DNA of 64,000 nt from the NCBI GenBank assembly GCA_964036155.1, contig OZ038423.1:36099249-36163248 (forward strand). Reading direction: 5' to 3'. The notes under the pieces were generated by a model that saw only the letters and a list, made by a program, of their open reading frames with translations, ran no database searches and had not been told where the DNA came from. Shown one piece after another: positions 1 through 13,108 of this stretch. Each line of letters starts with the position of its first letter. The stretch's first letter is position 1. The translations under genes were made by a program, and so were the position numbers. This stretch comes from Diploscapter coronatus. Taxonomy: Eukaryota; Nematoda; Chromadorea; Rhabditida; Rhabditidae.

Positions 1-1898
1 TAGTGATAGAAGCGTTGTCAATCCTAACGTCACCTGAAATGCTTTTTGACGACATTTGAATTATGAACACTTCACTAACTCTTTCAACACGTTCACCCTC
101 GTTGTTGAATGGAGTAAATAGTCCAGTAAGTGAAAGAAGGGTCACGATGAATGTCGGCACATACAGAACGAACACATAGTACGTGGGACGACGTCGTAGG
201 TCGACGACATAATGCAACTCCTGAATCATTCTGACTGGAATGCCTTATCGTTTTCTAAATAACTTCATGCGAGATATAATCAACATTGACCATATGTCTA
301 CGTGAGATTATAAACTAGTTTAATGGGTTATTGTAACTGATAATCGGACTGAAATGATATGCAAATCCATTCTGTTATAATAGTTTTTCATTATTATCAG
401 TCCTAGGGAGGACAATCGTCAGAAACCCCTTACGACCTACCCTCTATATACTTTTTTCGTCTGACTAAAGTGCTCCCTAGGTCTGATTATTATTCCCTAT
501 TCTTGGAATAAAAAATAATTTGAATCATCTCACCGCATAAGTGTCTCTTTCGATGTCTTCCACATCTTTCGTTACGACTTCGATCGCTTTGATGTCCCAT
601 TCAGAATTGCCTATGAACTGGAAAATGTGCGAATAAAATTAATAAAACAAAATTTGTCTGTACATCTAATTTATTATTGATCATCTCACTGCCCACGTTG
701 TCTGTCGTTATATTCATTTCGTCGAAATCGTACGCCCACGACGATATGTTGACTGTGCATCGCTGATCGTCGAACGGCATTCGGGCGATCTAAATTTAGG
801 TTTGCATAAATTGTAAATTGTGGATAGCATTCTCACATTTAGTTTGCATCTGGTCGTGTATACACTTGGATTAGACAGTGTGACCATTCCATTGCTTTCA
901 ATCTGCACCAATCTCCGTTGCTCATCAATTACCTCTTCTTGTGAAATGCTAAAATGCTCAATTTTTAAGATGAAATGATTTAATATACAAATTTACCAAT
1001 TATAAATTATAGTGTCGGGTCTCCAAACAAGAGTCTCTGAAAATTATCAGTAATTTATGTAATGTAAAAAAAAACTAAAATAGTTTCCCGATGCAAATAA
1101 TATATTAGTTTCTAACTTACCTGGTACCATAATCACTTCTCTACCTCCAAATTCTGACATGTTCCATTGTAATCGACTGTCGATAAATTTCTAAGACAAA
1201 ACAATACGACTTTAATTTTAAAAGAAAAATTTACAATTTCAAAATCCGACGAGAAAATGAAGAGTTCTTCTTTCTGTTCCATATAGAGCATCAATAGATA
1301 TCGGATATTTATATGCACATTCAATCGTCTAGAATAGTGTAAAATATAAATAGTAAAATTATACTGTAAAACCTCTAATTAAGATCCCCTCAAAATGCCA
1401 GAACTACCCATTGCCCAACTCAGATCTAGAGTCCGCAAGTGATTTTGCGAAACTGAACATGGTGTTTTAAAACTTACACCACTGAATTGGGCCTATTTGG
1501 AGAAGCAAGAAGGAGTTTTTCTTTTTCAAACCGATGCTTCTATCAAAAGTTGAGCATTGCGTACTTTTGAAAATAGCGACTTTCAAACAGATTGTCGTTA
1601 ACCACGTTTTAAATTGTTTTTGTTCGAAATATGCAGGAGAATGCGAACTACTATACATTTCTGGGTACTTTGACGAGATCCCCTTTTTCGGGTAGAAAGC
1701 ATTCAAATTCATGTAATTTCACAAGTTAGTTAATTGAAAATTGTACCCATTTGCATCTCCCTGCGGCCGAATATTTTTGTTGTAATTGGTGAATAGCTTC
1801 TTGTAAATCGCCTTTTCATACGTGTTTGATAAGCACCTCAAAGGGAATGTGGCAGCAATAATTAGACAGAATAAACTAGACTTCACTATGCCTGGCAT
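1..1898 (-). CDS. nicotinic-type Cys-loop ligand-gated channel subunit, copy A (3' end outside window)
   Basis: This is the minus-strand twin of the channel gene at 14521-16996. It reads from an ATG at 1898 (signal-peptide exon 1747-1898) to the window edge, which cuts it inside the second membrane helix. All exons present are open and nearly identical to copy B. They include the RLQWN strand, the WRPD loop, a 13-residue Cys-loop ending MPFDDQRC, the SSWAYD loop and the first membrane segment after LRRRPTYY. Exon differences are mostly single bases, such as Met for Ala in the SNGxVTLS segment, Phe for Leu after SSWAYD and Thr for Ala after WRPD. Parts of the introns differ more. No vicinal cysteine pair is seen in loop C, so a non-alpha subunit is likely. 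The ligand is unknown. The copy looks functional rather than decayed, but its last two membrane-helix exons cannot be seen. Confidence 0.85.
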
Positions 1899-2750
1899 CG
1901 GCTATTGGTTTAATACGAGGAATATTAGTCTTTCTTGTCGATTATTTTGTCATCGGGTTTTGGTTTCAGATGCTTATGTGTGGTATTTTCTAGTAGATGC
2001 TATGACAACTTGGAGATATTTTATCCTTCGTCGGACAAGATCTCTTTGTGTCCGGTGAAGTGGTTTAGTTCGGGATGCTGTATAATGCGCTAGAACACTG
2101 ATTGATTATTAATACTAGTTTATTCGTAGCAACTAGAATAGTAACAATAGTAAATTCAAGAGTGCGTTAACCCAAAGGGAAACCGTTCGGGCGGAGAGAA
2201 ACCCCACCAACGAGAGATTAGAGAGAAAAGGAATAAGAACGGAAAAAGCGCTAGGATGTGCGAATTACGAAGGCTTTCTAACCAGCGAATAGATTAAAAT
2301 ATCAATACAAACTGAAGAAGTCTCGGATGCGAACGCACGGATGCAGCTCTGCATTTCCTGCTCTCTTTGCAATGAATCTTTCATTGTTTCCATAGAGCTC
2401 TTTCTTCGGCAATTTCTAATTTCTTAATACCAAGTCGTTCGCTTTGCCGTGTCAAAACGAGTAACGAACAGCTATGGAAAAACTAGAAAAAAAACCTTCA
2501 TTTTCAATGATCATTCGTAAATCTAACACATAATACTGATCATTATGGACCGGCAACAATTTACAAACATCAGATAAAGCAATAATTAGAACTTCAATTA
2601 CCTTTACTAAATATTTTTATCTCAAACATGCTAAATTTAGAGACGCCAAATGAATTTTTGGGATTGATACTTAGAAAAATTTTATATCAGCGTGATTGAG
2701 GCGATCTATCCAAGCGGATGCTCTTTGGATCTCCAAAATAGTTTAGTGGG
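1..2750. repeat. inverted duplication, left arm
   Basis: The reverse complement of this segment matches about 14020 to 16340. The match covers the channel gene and about 850 bp of its upstream DNA. It fades near 2750, where only short blocks such as the GGCGTCTCTAAATTTA stretch (about 2640) and the TAAAATT stretch (about 2680) remain alignable. The left limit is not known because the window starts inside it. Confidence 0.85.
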
Positions 2751-3111
2751 GGCAAAGTTATGCCCCGTTTTGTGCGGCGCATTTTTCTGCAATTGCTTCC
2801 CATTTTGTTCGGTCAGTCATTTTCGATGTTTCTCGACATGATACAACATTCTAATTTCATTCTGCTCAGATTTATCAGTTTTTGCGCAATTTCACTCAAA
2901 GATTTCATTATTCAATTTCGACTTATGCTGGACTGTTGCACCTCTCTTTGTGACTTACATTTTTTCCAAATTTTTCATGATTTTGCCCACTACCAACATT
3001 ACTAACGTTTCTTAAGCCCCTTGGCTTGGGTCAAGGTGGGGCGAACTTGAGGCCGAACTCTAGAGTGACACACAACCACTACACTAAAGTGGCTCTGCAA
3101 TATTGTCAACA

Positions 3112-3617
3112 ATGAGTTTCGCAATTTTTCTGCTACTTGTCAAATGGTCGAATGCCTGTATACGAACGCCAGATATGGACCTGCCTCTTGTGGAAACCAC
3201 TACTGACTCAGGTAAATTATCACTGCGTATTAAATGAATTTTCTACTTTTGAAAAGGTCAGCTACATATGACTTTTCCAAATTTTGTCTCTTCACAATGA
3301 ATGGAGTGGGCTTATAATTCAATCTGGTCTAGGTTTTTGGCAAGTCGGCCATCAAATTATTTTATAGAATTTCATAGTCGTCGGTTCAGACTACCGACAT
3401 TAAAGTCTAAACTAAGGCATAAAATTGCGCAAGCTCAACAACAATGGATATAGATACGATGATGTCCACTTCGTTCACATCGACACCTACAACCACGTCC
3501 ACATCCACATCGACGTCCACATCTACATCAACGTCCACAACGACCACATCAACTACTACTACAACAACCGGATGTGTTCCATATCCAGGTCCAATAGTTG
3601 ATTGTCCTAAGTCTTAA
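3112..3617 (+). pseudogene. truncated C-type lectin gene copy (first two exons only)
   Basis: Exon 1 (3112-3211) encodes a signal peptide followed by a CIRTPDMDLP segment. Exon 2 (3454-3617) encodes a long Thr/Ser tract and then GCVPYPGPIVDCP. Both match exons 1 and 2 of the intact lectin at 10122, including the intron between them. The splice donor that closes exon 2 in the intact gene (tgtG|GTAAGTC) is changed here to tgtCCTAAGTC, so the GT is lost. The reading frame then stops at a TAA formed by the TTAA target site of the adjacent transposon. None of the lectin-domain exons is found downstream, so a secreted Thr-rich stub is the most it could make. Confidence 0.8.
3614..3617. repeat. target-site duplication TTAA, left
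   Basis: The TTAA lies directly before the GACGC tip. The undisturbed site is TTAA 10663-10666 in the intact lectin intron. Confidence 0.85.
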
Positions 3618-5588
3618 GACGCGTTCTTTGAGTAACCCGAACAAAGGCCGGACAACTGCAAAAGTGTCTCAGATCCGAACCAAACTTATATGGTGGATAC
3701 ACCCATGGGTCCTAATCACAAAAATGGGGAGATCAGGTCCCGCCCCCAAAAGTGGGCGGAGCTAGGTGGGGGTCAAAATTGGGTGTTTTGACGATTTGAC
3801 ATCCCTCAGGGGGTACAAAGAAAACTTTTTTGCTATAAAAGATTTTCGAAAAATTTAAAAAGGATGAACATGGTCATGGAATGTACTTTCTAAAAATATA
3901 ATGGTTTAGGGGGTCAGCCACTTGCTGGGTATGGGAGGGGGTCCCAAAGTCAAAAGTGTTAAAAATGGCAGTTTCAAAACATGCATTTTTTGCATAAAAT
4001 CGATTTTCCTGAAAAGTTTAAGGCGAGTTCCAAAAATCTGATGATATATTCGAATTCTACGTATCAAATTACCCTAAAATCAGTCATAAAATAGATAGGT
4101 TAGGTATGCCACTTTTGAGAAAAAAGCAATCAAATGGGCGTGGCCCGAGGGTCGAATTTTACAAAATCGATCGGAAAAATTCAAACTATACACCAATTGA
4201 TAGCTCTTGAAAAACTAAGCAACTTTTGTGAAGACACCTCATGATTATCTATTATGGTGTGGGAGTGGTACCCCAAAAACCAAAATTTAATGTCAATTTT
4301 CAAGAAAATGATACGAGAATATTTTCATAGGCAGTCTACCAAAATTCGAGCTCAAATTGAAGCTAGAGACACCTATTGTTTATTCCCACTCAATTTGGAG
4401 TCGAACGATACCAAACATGATATGGTACCAAATGGTAGCGACCCATATGGTCAAGTCACCATTTAGTAACCAATATCCATCATGTTATATACCAAACGAA
4501 AGCCCTTATCGAACTGAGTAATATGCCGAAAACTGCTTGAAAAACAGATTAGTCTATCGCCTTTTATGGTCATTTGAAGTTACTCCATTTTTGGTCTTTT
4601 TCAGTAGATGGTTATAACTAATTACAATGATGATATAATGAAACCACTTGCTGAAATTGATAGGAATGGGCTCGAATATTATTCTCCAGTCAATTTCGAG
4701 TCGATTGATATCCATTTTGATATTGTATCACTCGGGTACCATATGGGTGGTATACCATGGACCCATATAGTATCATGATAAAGTGGTAGTACGGTATCTA
4801 GGAAGCGAAAATGAAGTATTGCCCATAATCTGCTATATTCCGAAAAGATTTTTCAATTTGGTTTTATTTTACAAAAGTTATGAATTTTTGAAGATTTGTG
4901 TCATTTTCGTGGGTCTGACCCCTTCAAATCTCCATACCACGCATACCATAATAGATAACCATGTGGTGTCTTCACAAAAGTTGCTTAGTTTTTCAAGGGC
5001 TATCGATTGGTATATCGTTTGAATTTTTCTGATCAGTTTTGTAAAATTCGACCCTCAAGCCACGCCTATTTGATTGATTTTTTTTCTAAAATGTCCCGCC
5101 TAATTCATGCTTTTTAGGGCTGATTTTAGGGTAATTTGATACGTAGAATTCGAATATAGCATTAGATTTTTGGAACTCGCCTTAAACTTTTCAGGAAAAT
5201 CGATTTTATGCAAAAAGTGGGGCATCAGCATACCACCATTTTTGACATAAGGACCCCTTTCTGACCCAGCAGGTGGTTATTGCTCGAAAATCTATATACC
5301 AGAAGGTGCGCAATTACATGGGCTACTCTATGCTTTTTAAAATTTTCAAAAATCTTTTATAGCAAAAAAGTTTTCTTTATACCCCCTGAGGGGTGCCAAA
5401 TCGTGAAAACACCCAACTTTGACCCCCACCTAGCTCCGCCCACTTTTGGGGGCGGGACCTAAAAACCTAATTTTTGTGATTAGGACCCATGGGTGTATCC
5501 ACCATATAAGTTTGGTTCGGATCCGAGACACTTTTGCAGTTGTCCGGTCGCTCTTAATAGTTTGTTCAGGTTATTCAAAGAATGCGTC
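3618..5588. mobile_element. non-autonomous foldback element with long inverted repeats and TTAA target duplication
   Basis: The element begins GACGCGTTCTTTGAGTAACC and ends in the reverse complement of GACGCATTCTTTGAATAACC. The inverted repeats run about 650 bp on each side (about 3618-4265 and 4938-5588), leaving a core of about 670 bp. TTAA flanks it at 3614-3617 and 5589-5592. No transposase-like ORF is present; the short ORFs inside are not conserved between the arms. The ends carry recurrent motifs such as CCCACTTTTGGGGGCGGG. TTAA target sites are typical of piggyBac-type elements, but these tips do not start with CCC, so the family is left open. Confidence 0.85.
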
Positions 5589-5592
5589 TTAA
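5589..5592. repeat. target-site duplication TTAA, right
   Basis: The TTAA follows the GCGTC tip. It is followed by TAATTTTTCAAGCTAACCA, which resembles the bases after the empty TTAA in the intact lectin (CTATTCTTCAAGCCAACCA). Confidence 0.85.
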
Positions 5593-5612
5593 TAATTTTT
5601 CAAGCTAACCAA

Positions 5613-6200
5613 AATTGGTATCGTTCGACTCCAAATTTGATAGTAATAAATAATAGATGTCTTTAGCTTCAATTAAGCCCAAATTTTGGTGGACTACCTA
5701 TAAAAATATTCTCGTACCATTTTCTTGAAAATTGACATTAAATTTTGGTTTTAGGTACCACGTCCATACCATAATAGATAGTCCCAAGGTGTCTTCACAA
5801 AAGTTGCTCAGTTTGATAAGCTCTATCGATTGGTATATATGTTGTGGGGTCTAACCCTCAAAGTTGAAATTTCGATTTTTGGGTCAAGCAACTTTGACAG
5901 CATCATTACCCCCAACGGTCCACCTATTTTCATTTTAGGACCCCCTCCCGCCCCGAGCAACTGGTTTCATTGTTACAACTTATATATCAGGAGAAGCGCT
6001 AGAGTTCACAGATGATCATCCTTTTTAAATTTTTCGAAAATCTTTTATAACAAAAAAGTTTTCTTTGCACCATCTAACGAGCACTTTAGCGTCAAAATCA
6101 AAATTTTCAAATCAGCATAGCCCCGCCCACTTTTGGGGACGGAGCCTAGTCTCTTTGATTTTGTGATTAAGATCCATAGGGGTATCCACCTCTATGGTCA
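5613..6200. mobile_element. second, truncated copy of the foldback family
   Basis: The reverse complement of 5613-6200 follows about 3690-4420 of the main element. It includes the GGAGTCGAACGATACC stretch, the AAGTTGC/GTGTCTTCAC stretch, and the CCCACTTTTGGGG and ATCCATAGGGGTATCC tips. The last 80 or so bases of the tip are missing, so this copy is broken at both ends. Confidence 0.7.
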
Positions 6201-9200
6201 AATCATGATTTTTCAGACTTTTGAAATGCATATAACTGTTCGAGTCTTACAAATACACTCTTAAATACGAATTTACGTTCAATTTATGACGCTATGTGGT
6301 CAAATTGCAGAGTGGGAGAGTGGTTTTTGCCCATTAGTATGAAAGAAAGTACTTATCAATCAGAATAATCTAGGAAAACTCTGAAACAAAATGCCTTATA
6401 AGGCATTGCTCTCTTTGAAATCTCCTTTCTCTTTTGTATGCAAAAACAGGGTGCAGTTAGTTTTTGACGAAAACTTGCCTGTAAAAGTGAACCTCACATC
6501 GTCACTTTCAGACATCCGCATCTCGGATTAGACTGATCCATCTTTCAAATGATTTTCTGTGCCGAAATTCCAAAGAAAAACTCTTTCATCCAGTTAAGGG
6601 TTATGACTTTGTCTTCACATTCGGAAAATCAATTGCGCCCTTTAAATATAAGAAAAAATCCCTCCAATTTGGCATTCATCCCAAAGCATTCAACTAGCCT
6701 GCGCCATCGGTTTTTATTGTTTTGGTTCTGGTTCATTTTTCTTTTCTTCATTAGCCGGTGGATTTTTCTCCTTCTCATAGTCAGACTGTCTTTAACCGGC
6801 CGCCAATGCCCTCTCATCATCATGATATGTTGAAGCATATTGAAATAAGATTAGCTGGGATAAGTTCTTTGAAAGACATGCAGACAATATCTCTCACTGT
6901 TTCTTATTTTTTCTTCTATAAATCTCTCCCCAATCGGTCATCTGATGATGGCTTCCATTCTGATAGCCGATCAAGAACCTCTCGTTGATGTCTTTTTTCC
7001 AATGCTCTCTAACTGGCATTGAGCGTTTGCATCAGGGCTGTAACGGAGTCAAATTTTGAAAAGTTTCGGAACGGAATTCCGACTCTTAATTCCGGTCAGC
7101 TCTGAATAAAATGCCAAACGGCTGATTGTGAGAAGTCATATTCTGGTTGTGCTAAAGAACGAACTGACTATTCTACAAATACCGTAAAACCTATGATAGA
7201 AGTCCACCCCCAAATATCAAAACGATAAATCTATACATTGCCCAACTCAAGTCATCTCAAGGAGTATTTTATAGTATTCTTTAGAGAGTTTGGAGTGGAT
7301 TTAGCTTTGATTTGAAGTGACTACAATCATTAGATGATCAGTTATGGTTAGAGACCGCCAGCCATTTTGCCAAATTCATTCTGGTACCATGTTTTCTACA
7401 TTTTTCAGGGTCTGAGGTGCCCCTCTAAACATCCCCACCGAAAAAACCGCGAAAAAATACGTTACTGATGAAAAAATTGATAAAATTTAACGCGAAAAAT
7501 CGGGAAAATCGCTCCTTTTCGTGGACAAGGGAAAGGGGCGTGGTTTATCTGCAAAAGACACTATGCCGCTCGCTCCCCCCCTTTCTTTTCCTGCCTTTGG
7601 GGATCTTTTTCTCTGCACTCTCTTTCATTTCAGCATTGGCTTCTTTTATATTTCGCGGATTATCAGGATCTCAGCTCGGCGCCGCAGGATTTTTCTGATT
7701 TTTTCACTGAAGATAGACAATTGACCAACTAATCAAAATATCAAATAAAAACACATGTGCCTTTAAAAATATGACTAGGGCAATCCAAATTAGTAAAGAC
7801 AAAAAAATGGTCATTTTGAAATTAATTTTAAAAATATTTTCTGATAAAATTTCGTTTTTTTCTTTCGAGTAGCATAATTAGGGAGTGTCAAATTTTATTT
7901 TAGTCAAGTTTTCGGACGATTTCAGTGATCCTTTGTCAAGATACAGTACCCCAAAGGCGAGCATCTATTATTGCCTCGGGAAAAGTTGCGGGTACTAGAA
8001 TTTTTCTAATTTTTACATATGTTGTACATTTCAACTAGATGTACCGATTCATCAAAAAAAATTAAATGTGCCTTTTTTATAACTCGAAATATTAGCATTT
8101 TCGTAATTTGGTGTGCATTTGACGCGCATTTGCGGACTTATTTCGCACCTGATCAATAAATCGATATCACCACGTGAAAGAGAGGTATCGAATTGTATAG
8201 TAGGTATCGATAAATTATTAAAAACAAAAGTAAAACAAAAAAATCGGCGATAATCGAAAGGGTTATCAACTATGGACACTATTGAATCCAGTGAAAGGGG
8301 CGGGGCTGGGCGGTCCCTAGTTATGGTGGTTTGAAAAATTTCATTTTTGTTCGAAAATAGGGGGTTGAAAAATAGAAGGTCATGCCCTTCAATTAAAGGA
8401 AATACGATAATCATTCCTTAACTTAGAATATCTATCATTGTTTTCATTTTTCTTATTCCCATTTAAATAAAATTGAAAGTTATTAGAAGTAGAATTTTTC
8501 AGTTTTTTCACGGTTGTCAGGTCCTCACCGTCATTAAAAAACTAGCAAACAGTCTAGAAGCAGCAAGAAAAAGTATTTAACGACTATAGAGAGATAGTGA
8601 GAGAAGTAGAAGGGAGATGAGAGTTTTTTCTTATATTTTCTCCAAAATTCCCACTCTCTCATTATTCCTTTCGAAGTCCATCGCCGTAACCGCTTATGGC
8701 GACTTTGTCAGCAGCCGATAATGCTTGTCAGAGAAAAAGTTAGCCGACCGAAAACAGGCTCCTCAGCCAAGTGAGGCCAAAGATATTCAATTCTTATCCG
8801 TTAGAAGAAGAAATAGTATCGGATTAAGAGTTATTTCCTTATTCTCATACATCTCAAATAATTGAATTTCTCTCAGAGTCGGAATAAAACTGCGATGATA
8901 TTCTTCAATTTCTTGATTTCGTCAGAGGTGGCCATAAGAGAGACAGATTAATCAGACCGACAGACAGGTTCTTCTGACAGATAGGGAAGAGAGACTGTCC
9001 TATCAGTTAGGAGAAAGATGAAATCGTAGGGGTATGAAGAGATTTTCTTTTTATTCTTTGTCTGTATCTCTCCTCCTATACGGCTTTCATATCTTCCTAA
9101 ATATATCGTCGTCGATTACCTCCCCGATGGCTGTTTGAAAAAGAGACGCTTATTGAATAAAAAATAAAAAATCCTCAAGCAGTTCCAAAGACAACAATGA

Positions 9201-10121
9201 AAAATAGAATCAGTACGGAAGAAAATTAGCATAATAAAAGTACATTTCGTAATTTATTAGAGTAGGAGTCAACTCAAATCTGTCGTAAATGAATGATCCG
9301 AATTAGGCGTCCGGACTACTTAGGAAAGTTTGCCCTCGGTGAGTGCATTTTCCAAAAAGTATGTAATATGTAAGAAGAAAATTGGAAGACCTCTTGAAAT
9401 TATGATTTTTATGTAGAATGCACTAACAATAAGATAGGAAAGACATTTTCAGTTGGAGATCTTTCGGTTGAACCTCTAAATAGATACCCTGTCCTAAGTC
9501 TAGAGTTTAGGAATTCGAATTTTTCAGAGAAATTTTTAATTTAGCTCATCCTTGTGATGACAACTGGCGAATTGATGGTAAATACATCTAAGATGATAAT
9601 CGTTGTCAGAATCTTTCATCCTTTACTCTTTTTTCCAAGTTAGTCAAACTCGATTTACATGATATCAGCTGCGCTTTAGCCTTTCTATTCTCATTCCTCA
9701 AGCTAAATCTTCAATAAAAATCGAATCATGCGAAAAAGCCAGATATCAGCCAAGGACTAATGTGGGCGGCGTCAAGATCCTTGGGTATGTATTTAATCCT
9801 AAAGTGCGAATTCATTCATTACTTTTCTTATATCTTTTCATCAATCGTACTTATTTTGAATAACTAGAGTGGGACGTAGTTTACTATCAAGTAGTGGAGA
9901 GTACAACGTCGTCTTCGAAGATTTTTAAATCCAAAACTTCGAACATGTCTTCATTGTTAAATTTTAAAAATTTGTGACTTCTCATACATTTGCTATCAGA
10001 AATTTTCTTTTCGTGGATCTTGATATCTTTAGGAAAATTATAAGAATTTATCTCAAAGTTACAACTTGCCAAAAATTCAAAGAATAAATCATCAACTTTC
10101 TAGGTCGCAATATTGTCAACA
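6201..10121. other. long gene-free stretch between repeats and lectin
   Basis: No convincing coding exon was found. A segment at about 7185-7255 (GTAAAACCT ... CATTGCCCAACTC) resembles sequence in the first intron of both channel genes (about 1365-1430 and 15000-15075), so it is a dispersed repeat. 8580-9010 is purine/pyrimidine-biased with GAGAGA runs. A short open block with splice-like ends at about 9541-9581 (reading HPCDDNWRIDG) could be a lone relic exon but has no partner. Confidence 0.4.
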
Positions 10122-13108
10122 ATGATCAATTTCACAATCCTTCTGGTTCTCTTCAAATGGTCAAATGCTTGTCTGACAACACCGGACATGGACCTGCCTC
10201 CTGTCCAGCCCACCACTTACGCAGGTAAATTATCACTGCGTATTAAATGAATTTGCTACTTTTGAAAAGGTCAGTTACATATGGCTTTTCCAAATTGTCT
10301 CTTCACAACGAATGTGGAATGGGCTTATAATTCAATCTGGTCTAGGTTTTTGGCAAGTCGGCCATCACATTGTTTTGTAAAATCTCATAATCGTCGGTTC
10401 AGGCTACCGACATTAAAGTCTAAAGTGAAACATAAAATTAAGCAAGCTCAACAATAATGGATATAGATACGACAGTGTCCACTCCTTCGATGACGACGAC
10501 CTGCATGACACCTGGTTGTACTTCGTCCATAACAACTACGACCACATCCAGTTCATCCACAACGAGCACATCCACTACAACAACAACAACAACAACAACA
10601 TCAACTACTACTACAATCGATTGTTTCGCAAATTCAGCTCCATTAGCTGAATGTGGTAAGTCTTAACTATTCTTCAAGCCAACCATTTTGTTATCAACTC
10701 AAGAGGAAATCTATTGCTCGAGTTCATAAATTTCATGAACCTTTTTTCGGAGGAATCAGTTTGTTTTCTGGAAAAAAAACTACTGTATATGTTCCGGGAG
10801 CATATTCATTCATTAAACTCGATTAAATTCATACATCAAATTTGTAGGAATAGTGTACGAATTACAAAGAAAGCGTTATCACTTCTTTTTAACCGAACTT
10901 AACTATCGACATAAAATTTACTTGAATAAATGACCAAATTGGTTTTCTTTTTCCAAAAAGTAGAATCATCTTACTCTTCCTCAATGATAATTCATTGTGA
11001 TTAAAGAATACAGGAAAATGTCCTCTTCTTCAAGCAAAAAACGTGTTTCAAATCTAAATTCAATCATTTCAGCTGCACAATGTCCTGCTCCCTGGACTTT
11101 TGTTAACGGCAAATGCTATCGGGTGATTGTTGAATATTATTTTCGTTTTAATTTCATTTTGTGAATAGCAAGGATTTTACAGCTTCTTGGTAATATGATT
11201 ACTTGGAACGCAGCAGCTGCGAACTGCATGGGGTTATGCACCCCTCCCTCCTCAATGTGCCATCTACCAAGGCTGTACAGCGTACAGGAAGGTCTGGACT
11301 TGGCTAATTATGGTAAGGAATTTCACGAGAATTTATTAATGTATAAACTAATTTGTGGAACATTCGACTTCTAAATTGCGTGTTTTTCATTCTGCAGCAT
11401 TAATAAGACTGTACCCATAAAGGAAGCTAATGGTTAGAGAGGCCAATCAATTTTCAACATTGATTTTAACGTTTGAACTTGGTACCAGTCTGATCATCGA
11501 AGTCATGCTGATCTCAAAACTCTTTAGATCTCCGAAAAAATCTATCCCAAATAAAGCTATGACCATCTTTGTAGAGCGAACCTTTCTTGCTGTAGCCTTC
11601 TCGATTTTTTTTCGGACAATAAGCTCAGCCTACTATTTATTAAAAGATGTAATTTAACGTAAAACTCATCCAAATTATGTCGAAACTGGCCAAGATTTCT
11701 TACAAACTAAATATAATCGAAATTTAAACGGGATAATTAAAATCATCTATTGATTTTCTTCTTTTTCAGCGGGTGTCAACGTTTGGATTGATATACATAA
11801 AGCCCCAGGTGATCCTACTGTGAGTCATCATTCTACTTATAAGCACTTTTGAAAGTAGGACGATAGAAACATACGAAAATAGTAAAGGGTTAGGGGAGGG
11901 GAGGGTAGTTTGAGCATCTTTTACCATATCATTTCGTATGTTCCTATGATTTATCATTTTACATTTGCAGGTTATTTCAAGGATATTTGTTTTCACTTTT
12001 CATCGCTCTGTATTTTTATCTATAAAAATTTAGCGTCTAGAAGACAGTAGTGGCCAACAATATACGTGTATCTTTTGGGATACTGCCGGTAGGTAAGTAA
12101 AAAGTTTCTCTTTAACCACGGTTTTAATTGAATAATTGAATCAAAAATCTATAACAAGAGTACCCTTGACTCTTAGAGATCTGGATTGGAACAGTGAGCA
12201 TGGCTCGTGCTGAAGTCGCGAATGTTAAGGCTTGGTCGAGATTCTCGTATGACGATTGCGACGAATCTCGAACATTCGCGTGCATCACCACAAGTCATGA
12301 TCACTACATAAATCCAGGTCTCGAATACATCTAAAAAGAATGAGATATAATGAATGATCGAATTTTTAACTAGTTGATAATTATTAATTATATTTAGCCA
12401 GCCGAGTAAGAAATTTAGTTTATTGCAACGGAAGTAGAATTTGATTTTCAAAAATGCACAAATCTGCATATTTTATAGTAATGCGTTTATGAAAATCAGT
12501 TCTTCAATTTCCCGATGCGCTTTACTAAATTCCTTCAGATGACCGAATAGATGAGGATTGTAGCTATGTGAGTCATATTTTTAATCCATTAAAATGTTTA
12601 CCTTTTATAAAAATATCGTTGCGAAAAAACGAATTAATTTATATTGAGTGGGTCATTTTCAAAGATCTAAAAATTATTTTGTCTTGTTGAGAGTTTGTAA
12701 TAATGTTATTTTGATGAATTGCCGTGATCACCTATTTCCTAAAATGTACTTGACTTCTCTCCTTGTAAAAGAGATTTTGAAGTTGATTTAGATCAAGGAA
12801 AAATGAACTAAATGCAGAAATTAATAACAATCCAAATGCACGTTTTATAGTGAATATTTTAGCTACGTCCAAATGGATTGTGGGCCGATCAATTTGTAAG
12901 ATTAAGTTTAATCTGTGAAAATACGAATGCCGTAAATTCTCTAATAGAATCTTTCTTTCATTAGAAGCCAACTTCCAATAGAAGTCCTCATTCGCCAATT
13001 TGCCAGAACTCATCATTATCCTATCCAGATCATATTAAGAAGTGTTTTCTGATGTTTTGCAGACTTAGTGCATATTTTCTAATAATTTCAAGTGAATATG
13101 ATGTCTAA
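10122..13108 (+). CDS. secreted C-type lectin-like protein with Thr/Ser-rich linker
   Basis: The spliced model is 10122-10224, 10467-10655, 11073-11122, 11183-11312, 11770-11819, 12034-12088, 12177-12317, 12539-12567 and perhaps 12965-13108; all joins keep phase. The product has an N-terminal signal peptide and a spacer of about 45 residues that is almost only Thr and Ser. A C-type lectin fold follows: CPAPW...NGKCYR, then TWNAAAANC, VWIDIHKAPGDP, CIFWD and a closing SRTFACITT with the last conserved Cys. The classic EPN/QPD and WND calcium motifs are not evident, so calcium-dependent sugar binding is doubtful. Such proteins are secreted, often from gut or skin. The final exon is uncertain: after DDRIDEDCSY there is a good GTGAGT donor, and the 12965 exon is only phase-compatible. 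A degraded sister copy lies at 3112. Confidence 0.7.
10663..10666. other. empty TTAA insertion site (paralogous to 3614/5589)
   Basis: The context GTAAGTCTTAACTATTCTTC in intron 2 of the intact lectin corresponds to the filled site in the pseudogene. It shows the state before transposon insertion. Confidence 0.8.

Noticed and set aside
1822..2058. Plus-strand ORF repeated on the opposite strand at 14367-14597
   Set aside because: It is the antisense of the channel signal-peptide exon and its upstream DNA; both copies exist because the region is duplicated in inverted orientation.
4254..5462. Several short ORFs inside the foldback element, first suspected to be a transposase
   Set aside because: They are short, differ between the two arms and show no catalytic motif.
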